Assembly (NCBI GenBank): GCA_902524245.1 | Contig: CABZCN010000002.1 | Location: 120,355-184,354 of the forward strand | Length of the DNA: 64,000 nt | Direction: 5' to 3' | Source of the DNA: an uncultured Alphaproteobacteria bacterium | GTDB taxonomy: Bacteria > Pseudomonadota > Alphaproteobacteria > HIMB59 | Shown here: positions 1 through 9,114 of the stretch, piece by piece | Numbering within the stretch: position 1 is the first letter of the stretch | How the letters are laid out: every line of letters begins with the position of its first letter | The notes under the pieces: generated by a model | Database searches by the model: none | What the model was told of the DNA's origin: nothing | Seen by the model: only the letters and a program-made list of their open reading frames with translations | Position numbers and translations under genes: made by a program

Positions 1-24
1 CTCCCTGAAAAGATATTTTTTTAT

Positions 25-741
25 TCATTTTTTATAAATTAATCGATTTACTCTATCTAAATCCTCTTGTGTATCAACTCCCAAAATCTCTTCTTTAATA
101 ATCGAAATTCCAATTTTATCATTTTCAATTATTCGAAGTTGTTCGAGTTTCTCACTAAGCTCTCTTTTAGTAGGAGATAAAGAGATAAAATTTGATAAAA
201 AATCCTTATGATACCCATAGACACCAATGTGATGAAAAATACTCTTATTAACTTTCTGTTTGTCATCTAATGTTCTCGAAAAATCTAAAGCACAATTATT
301 TTCATCAATTAAGACTTTCACTTTAGAGCTATTATGAGCTTCATTTAAATTTACGAACGGACAAGCTAAAGAGCTCATTTGAAACTTTAGAAGTCTCTCT
401 TTTAATAGATTTATATGATTTTCTTTAATAAATGGCATATCACCTTGGACATTAATAACATATTTTAAATGTATGCTGTCCCGCAATTTTTTTAATGCCT
501 CTCCAATACGGTCGCTGCCTGATGGATGATTAGGATCTGTCATAACGTACTTAAGATCCATCTTTGCACAGTACTCTTTTACCTCTTGATCACAGATAGC
601 TAGGACTACATTTTCTGTAAAATCAATTACACTATTATAAACGTGATGAAGCATCGGTAAGTTACCAATTTTTGCAAATGGCTTATTTGGAAATCTAGAT
701 GCCTTTAATCTTATTGGTATAATTACTACTGTATCATTCAT
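25..741 (-). CDS. kdsB: 3-deoxy-manno-octulosonate cytidylyltransferase
   Basis: Cytosolic enzyme that joins Kdo to CMP (from CTP) so that Kdo can be added to lipid A; its presence implies a Kdo-containing outer membrane. The 238 residues match the family length. Visible motifs are the nucleotide-binding P-I-R-L-K-A-S-R-F-P-N-K-P at residues 9-21, GSDR at 75-78 and the metal-binding QGD at 99-101. The residue after D101 is Met, where the family normally has Glu (QGDEP). It starts with ATG and is divergent from the cytochrome gene, with 60 bases between them for both promoters. Family assignment is firm. Confidence 0.93.
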   Translation of the reverse strand: MNDTVVIIPIRLKASRFPNKPFAKIGNLPMLHHVYNSVIDFTENVVLAICDQEVKEYCAKMDLKYVMTDPNHPSGSDRIGEALKKLRDSIHLKYVINVQGDMPFIKENHINLLKERLLKFQMSSLACPFVNLNEAHNSSKVKVLIDENNCALDFSRTLDDKQKVNKSIFHHIGVYGYHKDFLSNFISLSPTKRELSEKLEQLRIIENDKIGISIIKEEILGVDTQEDLDRVNRLIYKK

Positions 742-801
742 TAATGCGACAAATATCCGTTTTAAGTGGTATATTTTTAAACATAGACTTCTCTTTCTAA
801 T

Positions 802-1320
802 ATGGAAACTAATAAAATTCTAGGTGCAATAATACTTGCCTTACTTCTTGCAGCTGTATTCTCAAAAGTTGCTGATATGGCGATTCACCCTGAGTTTCCA
901 GATGAGCTTGCATACAAAATTGAAATACCTGAAGGTGGTGTTACAACCTCTGTAAGTGAAGAAGTGGATATTTTTGCTGTTTTACCAGATATTACACCTA
1001 TGCTGGCATCAGCTAATATGCAAAATGGTGAAAAGATTTTTAAAAAATGTGCTTCTTGCCATACTTATGTTAAAGGCGGTGAAAATAAAACTGGTCCTGC
1101 TATGTGGGGTATAGTCAATAGAGAAAAAGGATCAGCAGAGGGCTTCGCGTATTCTGGAGCACTTGCAGCATTTGGTGGCGATTGGAATGTGGAAGAGCTT
1201 AACAAATTCTTATTAAAGCCGAAAAAATATATCGCTGGCACAAAAATGAACTATAACGGGATTAAAAAAGACCAAGATAGAGCTGATTTAATAAAGTGGC
1301 TAAGTTCTCTTAGCGATTAA
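802..1320 (+). CDS. membrane-anchored class I cytochrome c (CycM-like)
   Basis: A c-type cytochrome held in the inner membrane with its haem domain in the periplasm, where such proteins carry electrons from the bc1 complex to the terminal oxidase. Residues 5-22 form one hydrophobic helix that is probably an uncleaved anchor. A linker of about 50 residues follows, then the haem-binding CASCH at residues 83-87 and the likely axial Met149 in GTKM. The 172-residue length and anchor resemble alphaproteobacterial CycM/cytochrome c552. The ccmAB genes at the window's right end supply part of the maturation machinery. Partner oxidase is inferred, not seen. Confidence 0.88.
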   Translation: METNKILGAIILALLLAAVFSKVADMAIHPEFPDELAYKIEIPEGGVTTSVSEEVDIFAVLPDITPMLASANMQNGEKIFKKCASCHTYVKGGENKTGPAMWGIVNREKGSAEGFAYSGALAAFGGDWNVEELNKFLLKPKKYIAGTKMNYNGIKKDQDRADLIKWLSSLSD

Positions 1321-1358
1321 AGTTTAATTAATTATTTTTTAGAATAACATAATTATCA

Positions 1359-2894
1359 ATGAGTTCGGTTTCAGTAGATTCGAATAAATTAAAATCCTTA
1401 ATTGGCGCTTACTATGACAGAAGAATGTTGCGTATTCTTTTGTTAGGTATCATTAGTGGATTTCCATGGGTTCTTATTGCTAGCGCTTTGTCTTTATGGC
1501 TAAAAGAAGAAGGGCTTAGCAGAAGTACGATAGGATGGGCTGGTTTAATATTTGGTGTTTATGCATTTAATTTTTTGTGGGCACCAATAATTGATCGAAT
1601 GAAATTACCTTTTTTAACAAATAAAATAGGACATCGAAAATCAATAATCCTTCTTATGCAATCAATAATTTTAATTTGCTTAATTATTTGGAGCGTTCTT
1701 GAACCGACTCAAAATTTAGCATTAATAATTGGAGTAGGTTTAGCAATTGCAATTTCATCTGCTACGCAAGATATAACAATAGATGCTTTAAGAATTGAAC
1801 AAATTAAAAAAGAAGAATCAGCAAGTATGGCGGCAGGAGCTGCTATGGCAGTCGTTGGATGGTGGACTGGATTTAAATTAGGTGGATTTGTATGTTTAGA
1901 GATTGCTGAGAAGTTAGAAAACTCAGGAGTTGATCAATATTGGCAAGTAACTTTTATTTTTTTAATGGGTATAATTGTTTTATGTAACGTAGGATTATCT
2001 TTTATTCCAGAGTCCAATAAAGAGAGATTTCAAAATATTTTAAATACAGATGCATCTAATACGAATGTTGAGAGTGTTGTAAAGGCAAGTTATCTATTTA
2101 TAGCAATTGGAGCGTTATGTTTTTTAATAGGGCAATTCTTCGAAAAAATATGGTTTACAAACGGAGGTCTTACTTTTGTTGTTATTGGTGCTGTATTTTA
2201 TATTTTTTCATTTTTCATAAAAAAATTTGGTGCAGAAAATCCTATTTCTCAAACGTTTTACTACCTAAATAATGTTGTAGCAAACCCACTAAGTAGTTTT
2301 TTTAGTAATAATGGAGTTAGAATTGGAATTGCTATCTTAGCTTTTGTTTTCTTATTTAAAATTGGAGAGGCCTTTTTGGGAAGGATGAGCCTAGTTTTTT
2401 ATAAAGAAATTGGTTTTTCTAAAGGGGATATAGCTATCTACTCAAAAGCAATAGGTTGGATTACTACTATTGTTTTTACTCTTATTGGAGGAGCTATTGC
2501 AATGCGATCTGGGATAATAAAAACTCTTATAATTGCAGGAATTGCAATGTCTGCAACAAATATACTTTTTTCCCTTCTGGCGTGGATAGGACCATCGAAA
2601 GTTCTTTTTGCATTTGCAGTTATTATTGATGATCTTGCAGCTGCTTTCGCAACTGTTGCATTTGTAACGTTTATATCTCTTCTTGTTGATCGTAGCTTTA
2701 CTGCTACACAATATGCTTTATTAGCCTCAGTCGGAACTGCAGGAAGGACGTTATTAGCCTCGTCTTCTGGCGCAATGGTTGATGGACTAGGAGGTGATTG
2801 GGGTTTATTCTTTATGATAACTGCTGTAATGGTAATACCATCATTGATATGTTTGATGCTAATTAAAAATAAAATTAATTTAGTTAAAAGCTAA
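1359..2894 (+). CDS. MFS transporter, AmpG-like
   Basis: Inner-membrane permease of the major facilitator superfamily with about 12-14 hydrophobic segments over 511 residues. The N-terminal half has the AmpG-like pattern: GFPWVL near residue 35, the loop with W-A-P-I-I-D-R around 74-80, and a run SATQDITIDALRIE near 135-148. AmpG proteins import anhydromuropeptides released during wall turnover. The substrate here is inferred from resemblance only; alphaproteobacteria carry several AmpG-like paralogues. It follows the cytochrome gene on the same strand after 38 bases. Confidence 0.75.
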   Translation: MSSVSVDSNKLKSLIGAYYDRRMLRILLLGIISGFPWVLIASALSLWLKEEGLSRSTIGWAGLIFGVYAFNFLWAPIIDRMKLPFLTNKIGHRKSIILLMQSIILICLIIWSVLEPTQNLALIIGVGLAIAISSATQDITIDALRIEQIKKEESASMAAGAAMAVVGWWTGFKLGGFVCLEIAEKLENSGVDQYWQVTFIFLMGIIVLCNVGLSFIPESNKERFQNILNTDASNTNVESVVKASYLFIAIGALCFLIGQFFEKIWFTNGGLTFVVIGAVFYIFSFFIKKFGAENPISQTFYYLNNVVANPLSSFFSNNGVRIGIAILAFVFLFKIGEAFLGRMSLVFYKEIGFSKGDIAIYSKAIGWITTIVFTLIGGAIAMRSGIIKTLIIAGIAMSATNILFSLLAWIGPSKVLFAFAVIIDDLAAAFATVAFVTFISLLVDRSFTATQYALLASVGTAGRTLLASSSGAMVDGLGGDWGLFFMITAVMVIPSLICLMLIKNKINLVKS

Positions 2895-2898
2895 ATGT

Positions 2899-3402
2899 TT
2901 AATTATTTATTGAAGAATACAGTCTGTTGTAACCAGCTGTAAAACCACTCAAAGAATATGTTATTGTTGCTTCTCGATTATCGAGGAATAAAACTTTTAT
3001 CGATACTTCATTGCCTGATTTGAAAAAATTTACAAAATTTTCTCCAATTATCTCTGCAACGAAACATGCACTTTGATTACAATAAGCATAATTAAGGTCA
3101 ATAGGATTTTCATCGTCAATTTGAAACTTAATTGGGCTTTTTAAATTTACTGCATGAGGAAAAGCTATTTGCATTTGGGTTAGTTTATCTGGATTTATAG
3201 TTATAGATAAATAGCTGACAATTTCATTTGTATTGGAGTCGACTACAAATTCTCTTAAATCACAAATTTTTTGATTTTGCTCCGAAACACAAGTATATTG
3301 CCAAGCCTCGAAGTTTTCTTGCTCCAAAATATGACTATCTGCCAAAAGAGTGCTTATAAAAAAAAAGAAAAAAAAACTAAACTTCAACAAAAAAGAAAAC
3401 AT
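2899..3402 (-). CDS. IalB-family periplasmic protein
   Basis: Small secreted protein of the invasion-associated locus B family, widespread in alphaproteobacteria and not restricted to pathogens; molecular role unknown. Residues 1-21 form a Phe-rich signal peptide ending L-L-A. The mature part shows the family pattern: W-x-Y-x-C early, a second Cys soon after, a YCNQSACF block, and an ending with SLSGFTAGYN. The four Cys residues could form two disulfides in the periplasm. It is convergent with the MFS gene with only 4 bases between stops. Confidence 0.78.
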   Translation of the reverse strand: MFSFLLKFSFFFFFFISTLLADSHILEQENFEAWQYTCVSEQNQKICDLREFVVDSNTNEIVSYLSITINPDKLTQMQIAFPHAVNLKSPIKFQIDDENPIDLNYAYCNQSACFVAEIIGENFVNFFKSGNEVSIKVLFLDNREATITYSLSGFTAGYNRLYSSINN

Positions 3403-3432
3403 TAATTTAATCTACATCAATCAGAAAAATTG

Positions 3433-4515
3433 TTAATTTTTTAATTTAATTTGGACAATCTCATTGTTAGATCCTACTCTTATCTTTGGGCCCCATGTTG
3501 CTGATCCAGAACTCACATATAAATAATTATTTATTCTTTGGTAAAGCCCATAAATTTGAGGAAATTTAAGTTTTACAATAAAATTGAAAGGGAAGATCTG
3601 CCCATTATGAGTGTGGCCAGAAAGCATTAAATTAGCTTTAGCTGAAACTTTTTCCCAAATAGAGGGTTTATGGACAATCAACAGATTAAATAAGTCTTTT
3701 TGAAAAAACTTTTCAAAATAAGAAATTTTTGATTTATCACTTATGTTGTCTGAGAGCCCAATTAAGTTAATACCATTTATTTTTAAGGATTCATTGTTTA
3801 GTATTTGTATTCCAACACTATCAAGATCATCAAGATGTTTTTTTGAGTTTTTAATATAGTACTCATGGTTGCCAGTAACAAAATAGATAGGTTTGTTAAG
3901 TTTTTTAAACTCTTTGAGATCTTCGATTTTGAAAGAACTACTATCAATTAAATCACCACCAATAATTAAAAAAGATGGATCTAATTTAATGATTTCAGAT
4001 ACAATTTTTTTAAGTAAAGATGGGTGGTTTGAACCTATATGGACATCACTGATAAAAACAAAATTAAAACTTTTGTCTACAAGTTCTGAATTAAATGATA
4101 GTTTTTTAATTTTAATTTTTTTTGAATTAATATACCCATAAATGATAGTAGGGATTTGAATAAAAAAGAAAAAAATTGCTAGCTTGTAACTACTTATAAT
4201 TTTAAGATATTCAAAAGCAATTAGAGGTAATATTAAGAAAAAAGATACTGTACCTATGCCAAATCCCTCATAAACAAAAATTTTTATAAATTTATTTGTG
4301 CTTTTTGATCTAAAATAATAAAGACATAGAGAAAATACCAAAGTAGTGGTTATAAATACCTCTGGTAGTGAAGTTGGATTACCTAGCCAAGTAGATAAAA
4401 TATCAAATGGGAATATAAAAATTAAATACGAAATGAAGTAAAGAGTGATGATAGATAACATTACCCTAGATCTCATTTTTGGTCTTATCGAAGTAAAAAA
4501 GAAGGATACCCGCAA
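3433..4515 (-). CDS. membrane-anchored metallophosphoesterase (YkuE-like)
   Basis: Calcineurin-type phosphoesterase tethered by about four N-terminal membrane segments. The dinuclear metal motifs appear in order: D-V-H (FISDVHIGSNH), G-G-D-L-I-D, G-N-H-E, a lone V-H-K-P and G-H-T-H-N-G-Q-I-F-P. This is the YkuE-type set, with lipid or nucleotide phosphoester substrates likely but not determined. The longest frame overlaps the upstream transporter by 50 bases. Starts at Met14 (position 4476) or Met19 (4461) would cut the overlap to 11 or 0 bases and still keep the first membrane segment, so 4461 or 4476 is the more likely start. Confidence 0.85.
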   Translation of the reverse strand: MRVSFFFTSIRPKMRSRVMLSIITLYFISYLIFIFPFDILSTWLGNPTSLPEVFITTTLVFSLCLYYFRSKSTNKFIKIFVYEGFGIGTVSFFLILPLIAFEYLKIISSYKLAIFFFFIQIPTIIYGYINSKKIKIKKLSFNSELVDKSFNFVFISDVHIGSNHPSLLKKIVSEIIKLDPSFLIIGGDLIDSSSFKIEDLKEFKKLNKPIYFVTGNHEYYIKNSKKHLDDLDSVGIQILNNESLKINGINLIGLSDNISDKSKISYFEKFFQKDLFNLLIVHKPSIWEKVSAKANLMLSGHTHNGQIFPFNFIVKLKFPQIYGLYQRINNYLYVSSGSATWGPKIRVGSNNEIVQIKLKN

Positions 4516-5338
4516 GTATGACTATAAGTATTCCAAAATAATTATATATGGAGGGTAATTGACTAAAAATAACCCAGCCTAAAAATACACCATAAATAAT
4601 TTGGAAATAACTTGTTAGACCAAATATTGCAGAAGGTAGTGTTCTGGAACCATATATTATAGCGCTAACACCAAGTCCCGCAAAGAGACCGCCTAAAATT
4701 GATAAAGACAGGTCATTATATGTCATTATTACGAACTGAAATTTTGTTGTAAAAATAAAGATTACAACACTTACGGCCATGCTAAAAAAAGCTGCAGAAT
4801 ATGAAGATGTTAAATAATTATATTTACGTGTAATTAAGTGAGTCACTGCAATACAAAAGGCACCAATAAATACATATAAAACTCCTTGAATTGATACATT
4901 ACTAGAGCCGAAGGGCTCTGCTGAAATCAATACTCCAAAGAAACCCATCAGTATTGCCATGACTCTAATAGTGTTTATATCATCGCTCAAAAAAAAATGA
5001 GACATAATTAAAAGCATTAAAGGCGAAGTGAATAAAACAGGATAAACAATTGAAAGAGGCAGAAGTAATACTCCTTTTAAGACACAGAGAAATCCTATTG
5101 TATGCACTATGCCTCTTATAATCTGGAAAGTGTAATTTTGATTTTGATAAAATTTAATGCCATGATTTTTAAATATAAAATAAGCTAAGGGTATTAGAGA
5201 AAATAATGCATTTAAAAATAATAATTGCAAAATAGGATATCTGTCACCTAGAATTTTTATTACTGAGTCCATTGAAACTAGTAACACAAATCCAATTAAA
5301 GATACAAAAAAAGGTATTATAAAAACTCTGTTAATCAT
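4466..5338 (-). CDS. EamA-family (DMT) transporter
   Basis: Inner-membrane protein of 290 residues with about ten hydrophobic helices in two homologous halves, typical of EamA/RhaT drug-metabolite transporters. Such proteins usually export small metabolites or amino acids; the substrate cannot be read from the sequence. Recognisable features are the GFLCVLKGVLLLPLS block in the first half and a C-terminal G-Y-F-G-I-L-I-V-like end. The metallophosphoesterase gene follows with overlap, so the two are probably co-transcribed. A second EamA protein is at 24284-25174; the two are clearly different sequences. Confidence 0.83.
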   Translation of the reverse strand: MINRVFIIPFFVSLIGFVLLVSMDSVIKILGDRYPILQLLFLNALFSLIPLAYFIFKNHGIKFYQNQNYTFQIIRGIVHTIGFLCVLKGVLLLPLSIVYPVLFTSPLMLLIMSHFFLSDDINTIRVMAILMGFFGVLISAEPFGSSNVSIQGVLYVFIGAFCIAVTHLITRKYNYLTSSYSAAFFSMAVSVVIFIFTTKFQFVIMTYNDLSLSILGGLFAGLGVSAIIYGSRTLPSAIFGLTSYFQIIYGVFLGWVIFSQLPSIYNYFGILIVILAGILLFYFDKTKNEI

Positions 5339-5357
5339 TTAAGAAAAATTAAGATCA

Positions 5358-5744
5358 TTATTTTTTTAGAGAAACACACTTTAATTCATAAGACCAGTTT
5401 TTGTCGAATTCTTTGTAAGATATTGAAAAATCTAAATCCAAATTACTGTTAATCGACAAAATAGATGTATAGTCTTCAGTCTCATAATTAAAAATGAAAT
5501 TGGGATCATTTTCGATAAGCTCATATTTTTTCTCATCAAAACTACTATATATAAAAATTTTATCTTTTAAGTTGTTCTCTTTTAATAAATCTAATTGCGT
5601 ACCAGAAACTTTTTGCTTACAGTCAAAATACTTGAGTGCATTAATGCTCTTGTCACAAATACAGGCTAGAGAAAATTTTTCTAATAAATCGGCATAAGTT
5701 AAATTTGGCAGTATTATCAAGAAAATAATGATAAGATTTTTCAT
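5358..5744 (-). CDS. small secreted protein, unknown function
   Basis: 128 residues with a clear signal peptide (hydrophobic residues 4-16, probable cleavage after Y-A at 18). The mature protein has Cys residues in C-I-C-D and F-D-C and a final K-C-V, so disulfides are possible. No known domain is recognised. It lies 19 bases upstream of the EamA gene in the same direction and may share its transcript. It reads as a true gene because of the signal peptide and the lack of a competing frame. Confidence 0.6.
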   Translation of the reverse strand: MKNLIIIFLIILPNLTYADLLEKFSLACICDKSINALKYFDCKQKVSGTQLDLLKENNLKDKIFIYSSFDEKKYELIENDPNFIFNYETEDYTSILSINSNLDLDFSISYKEFDKNWSYELKCVSLKK

Positions 5745-5762
5745 ATTGGGTACTTATATATC

Positions 5763-5867
5763 ATGATGAATAAACAATTAATTACTATTATCATTTTTTG
5801 TGGGATAGGGTTTGCAATCATAAGAATTTTATTAGAGTCATTTTTTCCTGGTGGAATATCACTTTGA
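5763..5867 (+). CDS. 34-residue single-helix membrane mini-protein
   Basis: Short frame starting ATG-ATG and ending TGA. It encodes two lysine-proximal polar residues, one hydrophobic helix (about residues 6-24) and a short tail ending F-F-P-G-G-I-S-L. Its last codons overlap the next gene: the TTG start at 5864 shares the bases TTGA with this stop, a classic coupling arrangement. That overlap and the clean N-in helix are the evidence for it being real. Function unknown. Confidence 0.5.
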   Translation: MMNKQLITIIIFCGIGFAIIRILLESFFPGGISL

Positions 5868-6091
5868 ATGAAGAAAATAAAAAAAAAATTTGGAATAAAG
5901 TTCAGTTAATTGGCGATGAAATTCAATCGCTTTTGAAATCTTCGCCTTTTCATCCAAGGGGAAGAAATGCATATGCACATATTGCACTTAGCATTAAAGA
6001 TAAGTATGGTTGCAGCTACAAAGATATTCCTGACGATCAATATGAAGAGGTACTTTTATTTTTAGAGAATTTGCGAAAAAATCCTAACTAA
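5864..6091 (+). CDS. small cytosolic protein, unknown function
   Basis: 75 residues if translation begins at TTG 5864. The same frame is open further upstream to an ATG at 5798, but that stretch is the out-of-frame shadow of the membrane mini-ORF at 5763-5867, so TTG is preferred. The protein is charged at its N terminus (N-E-E-N-K-K-K), then has a conserved-looking block N-A-Y-A-H-I-A-L-S-I-K-D-K-Y-G and ends in an acidic helix with D-I-P-D-D-Q-Y. That block loosely recalls the C-terminal segment of phage antirepressors; this is a weak resemblance. Confidence 0.55.
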   Translation: MNEENKKKIWNKVQLIGDEIQSLLKSSPFHPRGRNAYAHIALSIKDKYGCSYKDIPDDQYEEVLLFLENLRKNPN

Positions 6092-6138
6092 ATTTTCTTG
6101 ATTTTTTTCTGATAAACTTTATTTGTAAATTGAAATTT

Positions 6139-6537
6139 ATGCCTAGAACAAGAAGCTTAGCAGCGCTCATAGAGCATTATGGTGAAGAAAGAATATATAA
6201 CCCTAAAGCAAATAAAGTGCCTGCAATATATAAAATATTAAATAAGCATATCTTCAATAATCGACTCAAAAATCCAAAGATTATAATACGAAGAATGCAT
6301 GGAGCTCTGGGTCTATTTGAATTTAATCCTTACGCTACAAAATTTTGCTACAAAATAACTGTTCATAATAAATTTAAAAATTTTAGAGAATTCGTAGAAA
6401 TTCTTGGTCATGAAATGGTTCATTACTACCAAAAGCTAATTTTAAAACAAAATTCTGCCAAACATAATAAGGAATTTTATAGTTTCAGAAAAAAATTTAA
6501 AAAAATTGGTTTAGAATTAAAACGAATTTATAGATAA
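6139..6537 (+). CDS. SprT-like zinc metallopeptidase
   Basis: Small predicted zinc peptidase of the SprT/Spartan-like type. The motif H-E-M-V-H lies at residues 94-98 counted from the longest frame, and the probable third zinc ligand is H112 in A-K-H-N-K-E-F. Short single-domain members of this group are common in marine bacteria and their phages; substrate unknown. The frame opens with TTG at 6130, but an in-frame ATG at 6139 (M-P-R-T-R-S) is a better start. It is convergent with gpsA with no gap. Confidence 0.75.
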   Translation: MPRTRSLAALIEHYGEERIYNPKANKVPAIYKILNKHIFNNRLKNPKIIIRRMHGALGLFEFNPYATKFCYKITVHNKFKNFREFVEILGHEMVHYYQKLILKQNSAKHNKEFYSFRKKFKKIGLELKRIYR

Positions 6538-7500
6538 TTATTCTTTTCTAAATTTTCTATTTAGTAAGGTTTTAATTTCTTTTTTTGGTTGACTACCATT
6601 TATGATCTTTATGATAGAATTTATAATTGGGAGTTTATTTATTTTAATTTTTTTATTTTTTTTTATATTAAGACAACTGTTTAGACCCTCAATAGTTTTA
6701 AAATTTGTTAACATTGTATTTTTAGTTACAAAGTTATAACCGAATTTATAATTTCTAGACTTACTTGAGCTGCATGAAAGTATCAAGTCACCAACACCTC
6801 CAAGGCTATAAATCATATTAGTATTAAAATTAAGGAGTTTTAACATACTTTTTATCTCAGCTATGCATCTTGTGATGTATGCGGCTCTCGCATTTTGTCC
6901 TAATGACTCTGCATCAATGACACCTGCCCCAATAGCATAAATATTTTTAATGATGCCAAGAAATTCAAGGGTCTTTAAATCCTCTGAATAATAAATTCTG
7001 ATATTTGTATCTTTAAATATATTGCCAATGTTTTTGTTAATTTTTTGGCTTGATAAGCTTAGTGCTGTGGGTTTTCCATAAATAACTTCATCTGCAAAGC
7101 TAGGTCCGGACAAAAAATGGTAATTTTTACAATTTAATTTTTTTGTTATGATAGTTGATACAAACTCTCCATTTTCAGCAATTCCTTTTGAACATACTAT
7201 AAGATTATTTATTTTTTGATTTTTAAGATATTCACTACAAAAATTTTCAAATGCGTGAGCTGGTAAAATGTAGAAAATGTAATGATAATCATTGGCTCTG
7301 AAATTGCCAATAATTGACTTAAGATTTTTAGATAATTTAAAATTCTTATAATATTTTCTATTAATTTTATTTGTATTTATGTATTTAGATAAGTTCTTGT
7401 CTCTTGCCCAAAGGTAAACCTTGTGATTTTTTTTTGACAATACATTCGCAATAGCCGTTCCCCAAGAACCAGCACCTAATACTAAAATTTTTTTAGACAT
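6538..7500 (-). CDS. gpsA: glycerol-3-phosphate dehydrogenase [NAD(P)+]
   Basis: Reduces dihydroxyacetone phosphate to sn-glycerol-3-phosphate for phospholipid synthesis. The N-terminal Rossmann motif is G-A-G-S-W-G-T-A (residues 8-15). Further family marks are C-S-K-G-I, the block S-G-P-S-F-A-D-E-V, the catalytic lysine in I-K-N-I-Y-A-I-G-A-G and the L-G-G-V-G-D-L segment. At 320 residues it is of normal length, with a lysine-rich C terminus typical of the low-GC background. Divergent from glpK across 99 bases, so the two glycerol-phosphate enzymes share a promoter region. Confidence 0.95.
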   Translation of the reverse strand: MSKKILVLGAGSWGTAIANVLSKKNHKVYLWARDKNLSKYINTNKINRKYYKNFKLSKNLKSIIGNFRANDYHYIFYILPAHAFENFCSEYLKNQKINNLIVCSKGIAENGEFVSTIITKKLNCKNYHFLSGPSFADEVIYGKPTALSLSSQKINKNIGNIFKDTNIRIYYSEDLKTLEFLGIIKNIYAIGAGVIDAESLGQNARAAYITRCIAEIKSMLKLLNFNTNMIYSLGGVGDLILSCSSSKSRNYKFGYNFVTKNTMLTNFKTIEGLNSCLNIKKNKKIKINKLPIINSIIKIINGSQPKKEIKTLLNRKFRKE

Positions 7501-7599
7501 ATTTTTTAAAAAGAGACTTATTGTTGAAAAAAATAAACAATTTTTCTCTATGTTTTAATTTAAAAAGATCATTATATTTTCTTATGATACTATATCAAG

Positions 7600-9090
7600 G
7601 TGCAAAAGTTTATTTTATCTATTGATCAAGGAACAACATCTACGCGCTCTATAATTTTTAATAAAAAATTTGAAATAGTATCTCATGATCAATTAGAATT
7701 TAAGCAGTTCTATCCAAAAGACGGTTTCGTTGAACATGACCCTGATGAAATATTTAACTCTGTTTTAAAAACATCTAATAATGTAATAAAAAAAGCTAAA
7801 ATACATTCGAGACAAATATCAAGTATTGGAATTACAAATCAGAGAGAGACAGTAGTAATTTGGGACAGAATAACAGGTAATTCCATTTATAATGCTATTG
7901 TTTGGCAAGACAGAAGAACAGTAAATTATTGCGAAGGTTTAAAAAGTAAAGGATTTGCAAAAAAAATACAAAAAATTACTGGACTTGTAATTGATGCTTA
8001 TTTTTCAGCGACTAAAATTAAATGGATACTAGACAATGTAAAGTCATCAAAAAAACTTTTAAAAGAGGATAGACTTTTGTTTGGGACAGTTGATACTTGG
8101 CTACTTTGGAAGTTAACAGAGGGTAGATCTTTTTTAACTGAGGCCACAAATGCTTCAAGAACCATGTTATATGATATCAAGAAAAACTGTTGGTCAAAGG
8201 AATTACTAAAAATTTTTAATATTCCTCATAAAATTCTTCCTAATGTAAAAAATAGTGCTGATGATTTTGGGTACACAACTCTTTTCGGAAATAAGATTAA
8301 AATAGGAGGTATGGCTGGTGATCAACAAGCAGCAACAATTGGGCAAGCCTGTTTTAAACCTGGGTCAATTAAGTCTACATATGGGACTGGTTGCTTTATG
8401 ATCATGAACATTGGACAAAAACTAAAAATATCTAAAAATAATTTGCTTACGACAATTGCATATAAAATTAATGATAAAACTACTTATGCCTTAGAGGGTT
8501 CTATCTTCATTGCAGGGGCTGCTGTTCAATGGTTAAGAGACTCACTTAAAGTTATCAAAACAGTACAAGAGACAGAGATTTTTTATTCCAAGAGCGATCA
8601 AAGTCAAAGTATATACTTTGTTCCTGCTTTTGTTGGTTTAGGAGCCCCTTATTGGGATGGGGACGCTAGAGGTGCAATTTTTGGAATGACAAGAAATACT
8701 GGTGTAGCAGAGTTTGTTAAAGCCGCAATAGATAGTGTTGCATACCAGACTAAAGACTTGGTCATTGCAATGCAGAAAGATAGTGGTGTTCCAATTAAAC
8801 ATCTTAAAGTTGATGGCGGAATGGTAGCAAATGAAAATTTTCTGCAATTTTTATCAAATATTTTAATTTTAAATTGTGATAGACCAAAAATTACTGAGAC
8901 AACTGCATTAGGAGCGGCTTATCTAGCAGGACTTTCTTCAGGATTTATTAAGGATACCGAAGAAATTTCTAAAAAATGGCAAAGTGATAAAATATTTAAA
9001 CCAAAACTTCCTAAAAAAGAGGTTGATTACCTTTACCAAGGGTGGCTAAAAGCTGTAAATAAAACAAAGACAAAAAAGAATAGCAAATAA
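7600..9090 (+). CDS. glpK: glycerol kinase
   Basis: Phosphorylates glycerol to glycerol-3-phosphate with ATP. FGGY-family features are the N-terminal D-Q-G-T-T-S-T-R-S, W-Q-D-R-R-T for glycerol binding, the G-D-Q-Q-A-A block and a C-terminal G-L-G-A-P-Y-W-D. The 496 residues match the family. Translation starts with GTG at 7600; no upstream ATG in frame gives a sensible N terminus. No glpF or glpD is adjacent, so uptake must be encoded elsewhere or be by diffusion. Next to divergent gpsA, which makes the same product by another route. Confidence 0.95.
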   Translation: MQKFILSIDQGTTSTRSIIFNKKFEIVSHDQLEFKQFYPKDGFVEHDPDEIFNSVLKTSNNVIKKAKIHSRQISSIGITNQRETVVIWDRITGNSIYNAIVWQDRRTVNYCEGLKSKGFAKKIQKITGLVIDAYFSATKIKWILDNVKSSKKLLKEDRLLFGTVDTWLLWKLTEGRSFLTEATNASRTMLYDIKKNCWSKELLKIFNIPHKILPNVKNSADDFGYTTLFGNKIKIGGMAGDQQAATIGQACFKPGSIKSTYGTGCFMIMNIGQKLKISKNNLLTTIAYKINDKTTYALEGSIFIAGAAVQWLRDSLKVIKTVQETEIFYSKSDQSQSIYFVPAFVGLGAPYWDGDARGAIFGMTRNTGVAEFVKAAIDSVAYQTKDLVIAMQKDSGVPIKHLKVDGGMVANENFLQFLSNILILNCDRPKITETTALGAAYLAGLSSGFIKDTEEISKKWQSDKIFKPKLPKKEVDYLYQGWLKAVNKTKTKKNSK

Positions 9091-9114
9091 AAAAATTTTT
9101 GATATTTATGTTGT

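Noticed and set aside
2442..2711. Minus-strand frame rich in Cys, Asn and Lys
   Set aside because: It lies wholly inside the MFS transporter gene and its odd composition comes from reading hydrophobic codons backwards.
5798..6091. 97-residue version of the small protein gene
   Set aside because: Its first 22 codons are the shadow of the better-supported membrane mini-ORF, and TTG at 5864 gives a coupled start.
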